A DNA stretch of 64,000 bases from contig BCKL01000006.1 of NCBI GenBank assembly GCA_001600635.1, positions 558,001 through 622,000 on the forward strand, read 5' to 3'. Source of the stretch: Leucosporidium creatinivorum (lineage: Eukaryota > Basidiomycota > Microbotryomycetes > Leucosporidiales > Leucosporidiaceae). Numbering within the stretch: position 1 is the first letter of the stretch; every line of letters starts with the position of its first letter. Positions 56,676 through 64,000 of this stretch are shown piece after piece. Both the position numbers and the translations under genes were made by a program. The notes beneath the pieces were generated by a model. It did not search any database. It was not told the origin of the DNA and was given only the letters and a program-made list of their open reading frames with translations.

Positions 56676-58204
56676 TCAAGCCTTCTCGCCCGTGACGGGA
56701 TCGACCTTGATGTACGTCTCGGCCAATCGCTGCTCGACCCACTTGCCGGCGATGATGGGCTCGTACATGGCGGGTCGCTCGGGCGAGATGCAGGAGGGCA
56801 ACACCTCCAGCAGAGTGTCGTAGTCCGTTCCGAAGAAGAAGGGAAGAGACATCTGCGGAGGAGAGAGTCAGCGCGGGAAAGACTCGGCGCCGAGCTCAGC
56901 CTCAGGCGAAGCACGGCTCACCCTCTCCTTGCCGGTGCGGTTGATGGCGCGGTGGATGGTCGACTTGTAGATGCCGTTTGTCCACCGCTGTAGCTGGTCA
57001 CCGAGGTTGACGACGACTGTGTGAGGTGTGGGGTCAGCGAAGCTCCGAGTCAGGCAGAAGCTCGGCGCAGAAGCTCGGAGCAGGAGCTCGGCGCAGAGGT
57101 GAGCTACTCACTGGTGCGAGGAATAGGAGGAGCCTGAACCCAGTCGCCCGCAGCGTTGAGAACTTGGAGGGCCTGGACGTCGCCGTGCTGGCAAAGGAGC
57201 GTGAAGCACTCAGTGCCGAGGGAGGGGAGGTCAGTTTGGGAGGTCTAGGTCACCTACTGCGGGCATCAGAGTGACTTATTAGTCAGAGTGTGCACCGACT
57301 GGATGCAGGAACATGCAGTCAGTCAGACTATTCACTTGGAAGAGCTTCAAGGACTTACTGCCGATCTCTTTGAGGTCGACCTCGCCGGTCTGCGGAGCTG
57401 TCGGGCGAGCAACTCGCTTCAGCTCCCGCCTAGCAGTGAGAATCAAGTACCCACTCACGATACGACAAGACCCTCATGACCGAGCCGGGGTTGGTGAGGT
57501 ACTTGTTGAAGTAATCCTCCTCGAGGTCAAGCGAGAGGGCGATGAGGGGGAAGAGGCGCTTGCCGAGTCCCATGATGGCGTCCCAAGCGCCTTCCAGAGC
57601 GGGTCGGAAGGCAGGAAGGTCCTCAGCAGGCGGCCAAAGGTTGCCGCTCTTCTTGCCTTCGGACATGACCTGCGAGTCCGAGCCGAGGTCGAACGACTCG
57701 TGAACGTCTCCTCGGGAGGCGGGGTCGACCTGCTCGCCCATCAGGGGAGCGTAGCCTTTGAACGAGTCGCCCTTGTGTAGGTCGACGAGCATCTTCTTGT
57801 CGAGAGGTTGATCGAAGAAGGCTCGGGCTTGAGTGAAGGCGGTTTCCAAGACCTCGTTGGCGATACCGTGGTTCTTGACGTAGAAGAATCCAACGTCGAC
57901 GCATGCCTAGAGTAGCGAAAGGGAGGGTCAGCCTCGGCCGCTGTAGCCTGCAGGGTTGCACGGCGCAGAGCGCCCTTCCAAGCGAGCCTCACCGCTTGGA
58001 TCTGGGGAAGAGGAGTGTTAGCAGAACTACACACGACCTAACAAGTGTACCAAACCCGCTCACCTCGGCCGCCAGAGCTTTCCTGTCCTCGAGATTGGGC
58101 GAGGAGAGCGCCGCGAGGTCGATGATTGGCAGCTCCGTGAAGGCCTTCCCCTCGATGTCATTCGAGATGAGCCTCTCCCCCAAACCAGTCTGAAGAGTCG
58201 TCAT
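56676..58204 (-). CDS. 2-oxoglutarate/Fe(II)-dependent dioxygenase, isopenicillin-N-synthase-like
   Basis: Eight exons on the minus strand (58204-58064, 58001-57993, 57906-57459, 57397-57359, 57298-57280, 57212-57112, 57016-56922, 56852-56676) give 342 aa, the usual length of the family. The DIOX_N domain has TELPIIDLAAL and CVDVGFFYVKNHGI. The iron site is GAHSD plus the distal His in STIHRAI; the co-substrate Arg is in RMSLPFFFG. The DYECFTLLCQHGDVQALQVL segment is typical of fungal members. The joins require a 9-nt exon (IQA), a 19-nt exon and an AT-AC intron at 57213-57279. The substrate is unknown. It lies between two related transcription factors. Confidence 0.85.
57213..57279 (-). other. 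AT-AC intron with U2-like donor
   Basis: On the minus strand this 67-nt intron begins ATAAGT and ends GGCAC. A CTGAC branch site lies 18 nt before its end, like the ordinary introns here. Removing it gives GAHSDYECFTLLCQ, the conserved iron-site segment, and completes the frame of an otherwise normal gene. No GT-AG choice gives this sequence: in frame, the HSD codons are followed at once by TAA. Confidence 0.75.
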
Positions 58205-58262
58205 GCTGTGCTGCTGTGTGTGTGAATCAAGGCGAGATGCGAGCAGAACGAGCAGCACGAGC

Positions 58263-58280
58263 GAAGAAGAAGAAGAAGAA
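58263..58280. repeat. GAA microsatellite (six units)
   Basis: Six GAA units lie about 60 nt upstream of the dioxygenase start, reading as TTC on its coding strand. This is probably a pyrimidine tract of its leader or promoter. Confidence 0.7.
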
Positions 58281-58447
58281 GAGCAGTGATCTGCAGTTCT
58301 CCGCCTTCCTTGGCCACCGGCAAGCCTTCGGCCGATAACCTGCGCGCTTCTGTACAGCCAATAAGCTTTCACGAAAGTACGGATCTACTGAGATACTGAT
58401 GCTGTACAAGCCGGAACGCCGAGAAGTAACTCCTCCTTCCCGCCTCT

Positions 58448-61447
58448 CTACATCCCATCAGAGCGCGAAGAAGCTCCTCCAGACCCCGGCAAACTAGCAC
58501 TACGGTACATGCGCGGCGGAGGAGCTGAGCCTTCGGTGAGATGGCGAAGCTCGGTCGGCTCATGTTGCGAGACAATGGTGGGCTTGATGGAGTGACGACG
58601 ACGAGCTGAGCTGAGCGATGAGGAGGAGGCCGAGGAGTGAGGCGCCGAGGTACGATTGTACGAGGAGGCAGGGGCTTGAGGAGGCGGCGGCGAGAGACCA
58701 GGAGAAGGCGGCGTGTTGGAGGGGCTGTAGCGAGGAAGCGTGTCGAGATGCTCAATAGCAGCGCGAGTCTCATCCACACTTTTGCGGTAGCCTGGCCAAC
58801 AGAATCCTGCGCAAAGGAGATGGTCAGTCTGAGGCGGGCTCGGCGGATCTTTTCGGCGCTCGGCACGACCTCACCCTGGCACTCCATGGCTCTCAGTATC
58901 CTGGAGGAAGAGCAACAGTTCAGCTGAAGCCTCGTCGGTGGATTTAATTCTCGACTCACCAGCCCAGCTCGCGCACTTTTGAGTCCAACGTCCAGTCTTG
59001 CCCCCACCGTGACTCGGCGCCTCCTTCCTCCTCGTCGCAGGGTACGCTAAGCATGTGTCGCGCATATGCAGGCAGAAATTCAAGCTCGATGCCGGCCTCG
59101 AAGATGAGTCCGTAGTCGTGAGCTGCCTGTGGGAGTGCTTCGAGTCAACACTTCGGCGCCGAAGCTCTCGGGCGAGCGCGACTCACGAGCTGACGCGCGA
59201 CCTCGCGAGTACCGGAGAGGAAGTAGAAGGTTGACTCCGTCTTCATCTCCTCGAGATCATTGAGGTAGGTAGTGTCGTCGGGACCGATGGCGCCACGAGC
59301 TCTCGAACGCCGCTCGAAGGTGATCCGCCCCTCGAGGTGGCGATGGACGGCGTAGGTGAGAGCTACGCGCATCGAAGCGAGCTCGTGGTAGTGATACGGG
59401 TGGTTGTTGGCGTCTCCCGAAGCTGCCGAAGTCTCCGCGAAACGTGAAGTTGCCTGCGAAAAGCGAAAAGCGAGCTCGATTAGGCTCAGGGCGAGACGAG
59501 TTCAGAGAGGGTAAGACGTACAACAGAAGACCGTTCGACCGCATCCCAAAGGTCGAACACTGCGCCGAAGTCGAGTCGCTTTTTTCTTGGAATTGCTGCA
59601 GAGTGAAGCGGTCAGCTTGCGCCGAGCTCGTCGTCGAAGGACCGGATAGAAGCTCACGACCACAGACACGATAGCAGAAATTGCGAAAGGTATCGTTGAG
59701 CTGACAGAAGAGGGCGAAGATGGCGGCGCCGGGCTCGAGTGGCGCGGCCGAGACGAGCTCCTCGAGCGCTCCTTCGGCGCGCAGCTGAGCCAGCTCGGGA
59801 CAGAAGAGCTCCAAGTCGTCCTGTATCGGCAAACGGTCAGCTTAAGATAGAGTCCTCCATGCGCACACGGCACACCTCGGTCAACATCGGCAAGCGGAGT
59901 GCAAAAGCAGAGGCGATCGAATCCCTCCTCCAAAGAGCGAGGAAGAGGCCGCCGTCGACGCGCGAGGCGAGGTGAGGGCCGTCATGCAACGCTTTGAAGT
60001 CTGCAGGAAGTAGCTGGGTGAGCGACTTTCCACTGAAACCGAGGCAGAGAGAGCCTCACGGTCGACGGCGAGCAGGAGCAAATGGCGACCCTCCGAGCGA
60101 TCTTCCTTTGACCCTGTGAAGAGTCGCGGAGCTCAGTCAGCCTCACTTCAGGCATTTATCAAGCTACTCACAGCACACGAGTAGCTCCAGAGCGAGCAGA
60201 GCTTGGGCCGAGAAAGACGAGGGCCTGCCGACCAACTCGGTCGCGATGCAAGCTTGCGCTCGCCCTTGGAGACCGAGAGCCAGGGCGTTGCGCTTCTCTC
60301 CAGCGAGGCAGAAGTCGAACTGATCAAATACGCCTGGTTCAAATTCATCGAGTGACGGCAGCTTGGCGGCAAGACGAGCATGGCGCGAGGAGGGTCCAGG
60401 AAGCACCGAGCGGTCGTCGGAGAAGCGCGCTGCCCAGGCCTGCGAAGTGACGACGTGAGCAAGCTATCGCAACACAGGTGGCGGCATGAGAGTGGAGGAG
60501 GAAGCGGGAGGAAGGGAGGAAGAGCGAGGAGGAGGAGGAGGAGGAGGAAAAGAGAGTGAGCTTACCCTGCCGACCATTCCGAGCGCTCGCGCATCCGGGC
60601 GAAGTCGTTCCAAGGAGGTCACCTCACTGCATACCCCTAGAAGCCGAGTCCAGTCGATCCAGTCGCTCAGTTGGGGATGCACGACCTCGGTGAAGGTGTG
60701 CAAGAGATCTGCGCCGAGAAACCGCCTCCCGATCAGTTTAGGCTAGATTTAGAGAAGGGAGGGGGGAGACTGGCCGTCCGAAGGCGCGCGAGGATTGGTA
60801 GGAGAGTTCTCAGCGAGGAGGTTCCCCGACGTTCCGTCATTGACTGTCAGGCCGCTCGAGGAAGCCATCGCCGAGTCGGGCTCGGGCTGCCCGAACAACG
60901 GTCTCGCAGCGGCGATCCTCTTTCCGTCGCGCACCAAGGGCTCTCCAGCAGCTCTTTTGCGCTTCACGATAAACTCCGACGTGCACCTAAACATGCCTCG
61001 GGGTCAGCTTAGCTTTCCCGGCGCTCTCCTCGCCGACAATTGAACGACTCACTGGACGCCCTTGTGTATACAGCGACCACAGGGCTTGTCCTCGTTTCCT
61101 TCCTCCCTATCACATCTAATTCGTCTGTGAGGTGCAATGAAGGTGCAAGCGAGTCAGCACAGACCGTCGCGGTCCATCAAGCTCTCTCCAACTCCGACTC
61201 GCCGGAGTCGACAGCTGTCGCAGCACTAGTAGGGTCTTATAGTTAGCTCGGACTCGATCTGAAACTGCTCTGGGTGCCAGGTGGGCTCACAACCATCTGT
61301 TTGGCGCGAGAATCGGTCATCGTCAGCTCGTTCTTTGGGCTCGGGGCCGCTAGGGGCAGAGCTCACCTGTCTCCTGGTCACTTTCACCTTCCCATCCTGC
61401 TTCTCTTGTTGCGGTGGAGAGCTCCTCGGTGCGTCGCGAGTCGCCAT
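58448..61447 (-). CDS. Zn2Cys6 fungal transcription factor (second of two paralogues)
   Basis: A multi-exon gene on the minus strand; the first four exons are 61447-61367, 61296-61291 (6 nt), 61225-61203 (23 nt) and 61124-61053. Roughly 700 aa; some later splice sites were placed only approximately. The zinc cluster is CCDSCRLRRIRCD, then CGRCIHKGVQC, a complete six-cysteine set. Later segments align with the first factor: DLLHTFTEVVHPQLSDWIDW against DLVQTYLTVF..., AWAARFSDDRSVL against AWGARFSDHPLVL, and CWPGYRK against CWPAYN. The C-terminus is Ser/Pro-rich. The third intron has a GC donor. A likely regulator; targets are unknown. It is divergent from the aminotransferase gene. Confidence 0.83.
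61125..61202 (-). other. GC-AG intron inside the zinc cluster
   Basis: Intron of 78 nt with donor GCGAGT, a GTGCTGAC branch region and CTCACAG acceptor. It gives CRLRR-IRCD. The nearby GT (GTCGGA) would lead straight to a stop codon. Confidence 0.82.
61291..61296 (-). other. 6-nt microexon before the zinc cluster
   Basis: Exon ATGGTT (Met-Val) lies between a GTGAGC...AACAG intron and a GTGAGC...CTAG intron. It matches in place the 5-nt LV microexon of the other factor: RRQ-MV-CCDSC against RKQ-LV-ACDSC. Confidence 0.75.
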
Positions 61448-62061
61448 GTGGAACAAGAGATGAGGCGGGAGACGACAAGAGGGGCGTCACCCGCCGAGCT
61501 CGGGCCCTCTTGCCCTCTCGCCTCGTTTCGCTTGTCACCTCGGATCATCTACAGCACTTTCAGAAGCACGGGGATCCGCTCTATCAAGTCCTCAACAGCA
61601 CGGACATGTCCACTCCAAGGCCAGTCGAGCCAGCGCCGAGAGGAAGGGGCCGAGGGCTCGTGCGGTGCAGGCGCCGGGCGCACAAGGACGACCACGGTAC
61701 AGAGCCGACGTCTTGCAAGGTGGGGGCAAGCCGATGGTGAGTCGACAGGCTACGAGAGCGGTCCTGTAGCCTTACAGAGCTGATTCCTGCCCCTCGCAGA
61801 GCTCAACTCGCTCGTCAAGCCGTGCAGTTCGGCTCTCGGTATCGCTGTTGACTCTGCGATAGAGCACAAGCCGAGTCGCCGCCTGCATTTCGGTAGAGAT
61901 AGGGCCGGGGAACGTCGACGGTCCGCCGGGCTCTCGCCTTTGCATCTCTGGAGTTTCTCATCCTCGCCCTCTCTCCCCCCTTCGTCACATCTTGAGTCTC
62001 ACCAGAGCAGCAGCTACCTCAGAAGAACTTTCTATACCCCAACCTCGCATCTCGACCCACC
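61448..62061. promoter_or_regulatory. divergent promoter region
   Basis: This 614-nt spacer lies between the second transcription factor and the aminotransferase gene. Short frames are present but lack splice signals or protein-like content. No clear Leu3-type CCGGNNCCGG site was found. Confidence 0.4.
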
Positions 62062-63486
62062 ATGTCGTCCACTGGAACATCTACACCGGCCGGAGGTCTT
62101 GACCTTTCGCTGCTCAGGATTACTCGAAATCCAGCACCCGGCACCCTCCCTCCTTCCAACACCCTGGTCTTCGGTCAGACACCAACGGACCACATGCTCA
62201 CCATCGAATGGAACCTCGAGACTGGCTTTGCGGCGCCCGAAATTAAGCCTTACGGACCTCTCTCGCTGGACCCTTCGGCGTCTGTCCTTCACTACAGCAC
62301 GACCATGTTCGAGGGCATGAAGGTGAGATCCTACCGGTGGATCCCAGGGAAGCCTGTTGACGCCTTGTCTCCCTTTCCACAGGCCTACAAGGACAAGAAC
62401 GGAGTCGCTCGTCTCTTCCGGCCGAACAAGGCGAGTTGACACATTAAGTGAAGCGTTACAAGTCCCTCCGCTCACATCTATCTCTCCACAGAACATGGAG
62501 CGCTTCAACGACGGCGCTGCTCGCATGGGATTCCCCGCCGTCGACGGAGAGATCTTCACCGAGCTCATCAAGAAGCTCGTCACCATCGACGAGCACTGGA
62601 TTCCCACCGACCCTGGATGCTCCCTCTACATCCGACCGACCATGATTGGCACCAAGGCTGGCCTCGGTGTTACCGCGTCGACTTCAGCTCTCCTCTACGT
62701 GATGTGTGCCGAGTTCTCCTTGGTTTCCTTCGAGTTCGCTCGCTGACGCACACAACTCTCGCCAGTCTCTCACCTGCTGGACCCTACTACGCCAGCGGCC
62801 GCAAACCCATCTCTCTCCTCGCCTCGACCGAGCACACGAGGGCCTTCCCGGGCGGAACTGGCAATCGCAAGTTCGGCCTCAACTACGCTGGAGGCATCGT
62901 TCCTCAGACTCAAGCTGCCAAGCTCGGCTACAACCAAATCCTTTGGCTCCTTGGAGATCGTCACATGCTCACCGAGGTGAGTCGCTCGCAGCTCGCCGAG
63001 AAAACGGCTTCCTCTCTGCGCTGCGCCGAGATCACCAGCTGACCCTCCACATCACAGGTCGGCATGATGAACCTTTTCGTCTCTTTCACCCGCCCCGATG
63101 GCACCGTCGAGCTCGTCAGCCCTCCTCTCCTCGACCTCATCCTACCAGGAGTCACTCGGGACTCGGTCCTCTGCCTCGCTCGCGCCCACGCCGACCCCAC
63201 CACCCCCTTCCGCATCGCTGGCTTCCCCGAAAAGCTCGTCGTCTCGGAGCGTGAGCTGTACATGTCGGATCTCGTCTCTGCGGTGGCAGACGGCAGCATC
63301 GCCGAGATTTTCGGCACGGGAACAGCCGCCATTCTCCTCGCTGTCGAGCGCATCGGCTACATGAACTCGGACCTCAAGATTCCTACCGGTCCTGGAGGTA
63401 TGGGACCTCTCGCTACCGCCCTGCTGCGCGAGATTGAGGGAAGGCAGATCGGCGAGATTGAGTCCGACTGGTCAGTCGTCGTATAG
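62062..63486 (+). CDS. BAT1: branched-chain amino acid aminotransferase
   Basis: Five exons (62062-62322, 62383-62430, 62492-62703, 62766-62976, 63058-63486) give 386 aa. It is a fold type IV PLP enzyme: HYSTTMFEGMKAYKDKNG, FRPNKNMERFNDGAARMGFP, SLYIRPTMIGTKAGLGV, LLYVILSPAGPYYASG, then GNRKFGLNYAGGIVPQTQAA with the PLP-binding Lys, and EIFGTGTAAILLAVERIGY. It transfers the amino group between glutamate and the keto acids of Leu, Ile and Val. No mitochondrial presequence is obvious, so it may be the cytosolic form (BAT2-like), or both if an upstream start is used. The second intron is of the GC-AG kind. Confidence 0.93.
62431..62491 (+). other. BAT1: GC-AG intron in the aminotransferase gene
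   Basis: The exon ends AACAAG and the 61-nt intron begins GCGAGT, with a GCTCAC branch region and CCACAG acceptor. It gives RPNK-NMERF, the conserved family sequence. The next GT (GTTGAC) would shift the frame. Confidence 0.88.
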
Positions 63487-63699
63487 AGGCTTCGGAGGTC
63501 GAGGTCAAGATGAGGCTGTAGGAGCATTTTTAGAATCACTTGTAGCTGTGTAGAGTGATGCATAGACGTTTCCGCCCCACTTTCGCTGACCCTAGTTGGG
63601 CGCCTCGCGAAGGCTGTCATCCGCGAGCGACGCTGCTTCGCTCTTTTTGCTTCTCCCAAAACCTCGACTTCATCTCAACTCGACTGAGCAGCAGCAGGA

Positions 63700-64000
63700 A
63701 TGACTACTCAACAGGCGACCCCTCCCAGCGAGACCCTCCCTCTCCCTATTCCTACCAACAAAAGCAGCAGCGGCCACAGCGCCCCACACTCTTCGGCGGG
63801 CGAGGATCCTCTCGCACGTCGCTGCCGGCAGCTCGCTCGCTCGTTCGGCCACGGCGCTGTAGTGGAGCAGCAGTTTGGGAGTCAAGGCAACAGTGTTACT
63901 CGCGACTCGCTCTCGCACTCTCCCCTTCGCGCTTCTCCCAACACTTCGCCCGCTCGGTCGCCTCGAGTTTCCTCATCCTCGCTGTTCCCTCTCTCACCTA
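63700..64000 (+). CDS. 5' end of a gene running off the window
   Basis: An ATG at 63700 opens a frame that stays open for 100 codons to the window edge. The product starts MTTQQATPPSETLPLPIPTN and is Ser/Pro/Arg-rich with several SPxR/SPR motifs, so this part is disordered. The upstream 213 nt look like trailer of the aminotransferase gene and a leader. No domain is visible yet and an intron may lie beyond the edge. Confidence 0.5.
   Translation, partial: MTTQQATPPSETLPLPIPTNKSSSGHSAPHSSAGEDPLARRCRQLARSFGHGAVVEQQFGSQGNSVTRDSLSHSPLRASPNTSPARSPRVSSSSLFPLSP

Noticed and set aside
57213-57279. GT-AG alternatives in place of the AT-AC intron
   Set aside because: A model using TAATAAG as an acceptor and GTAGGT as a donor gives GITLMPACFTLL and loses the HxD iron ligands. 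Other GT choices hit stops.
61880-61930. Leu3-type regulatory site upstream of the aminotransferase
   Set aside because: GGCCGGGG and CCGCCGGG occur, but neither matches CCGGNNCCGG.
1-64000. Transposons, LTR elements, CRISPR arrays, tRNA and rRNA
   Set aside because: No reverse transcriptase, integrase or transposase motifs, no long direct or inverted repeats, no repeat-spacer array and no tRNA box patterns were seen. Only short microsatellites are present.

Overview
This is a gene-dense stretch of a nuclear chromosome from a GC-rich basidiomycete fungus, most likely a Pucciniomycotina red-yeast relative. The lineage is inferred from gene content and intron style; no marker gene fixes it. 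Almost every gene is cut by short introns of about 45-110 nt. These have GTGAG or GTACG donors, a strong CTGAC or CTAAC branch site about 15-30 nt before the acceptor, and CAG acceptors. I rebuilt gene models by joining exons so that reading phase and known protein families both fit. No transposon, LTR element, CRISPR array, tRNA or rRNA was recognised.

Layout. 0.2-10.7 kb: a small secreted Gly/Lys/His-rich protein, a small probable mitochondrial protein, a 1,580-aa pentatricopeptide-repeat protein, the cytochrome oxidase assembly factor COA1, and a Pro-rich membrane protein. 11-24.4 kb: an UNC93/DUF895-type MFS protein, an unrecognised gene, a large fasciclin-domain membrane protein, a Baeyer-Villiger-type monooxygenase, a cupin_5 protein and mitochondrial ribosomal protein uL1. 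24.5-35 kb: the DNA crosslink-repair nuclease PSO2/SNM1, a zinc-type medium-chain reductase, a 1.9-kb stretch with no convincing gene, and the urea transporter DUR3. 35-46 kb: the SUMO ligase NSE2/MMS21, a voltage-sensor-like membrane protein, a basic/acidic nuclear-type protein, PET127, and the haem enzyme HEM13. 46-56 kb: a prephenate dehydratase without its ACT domain, a short-chain dehydrogenase, a disordered protein, and an intronless gene of the aminoglycoside nucleotidyltransferase type. 52-61.5 kb: two related Zn2Cys6 transcription factors flanking FAM32A and a 2-oxoglutarate/Fe(II) dioxygenase. 62-64 kb: a branched-chain aminotransferase and the 5' end of one more gene.

Functionally this is an ordinary mixture of housekeeping genes. 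Mitochondrial RNA, translation and respiratory assembly are represented by the PPR protein, PET127, uL1m and COA1; genome stability by PSO2 and NSE2; haem and amino-acid synthesis by HEM13, the PHA2-type enzyme and BAT; nitrogen uptake by DUR3. Only the transcription factor / dioxygenase / transcription factor block looks like a possible regulatory neighbourhood.

The most unusual biology is in splicing. One intron in the dioxygenase is best read as AT-AC with a U2-like ATAAGT donor. Four introns use GC donors (GCGAGT or GCGAGC). There are many microexons: 5, 6, 9, 9, 11, 11, 11, 14, 18 and 19 nt, plus a first coding exon that is only the ATG. Several of these encode catalytic or zinc-binding-edge residues. 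The two transcription factors carry matching microexons just before their zinc clusters.
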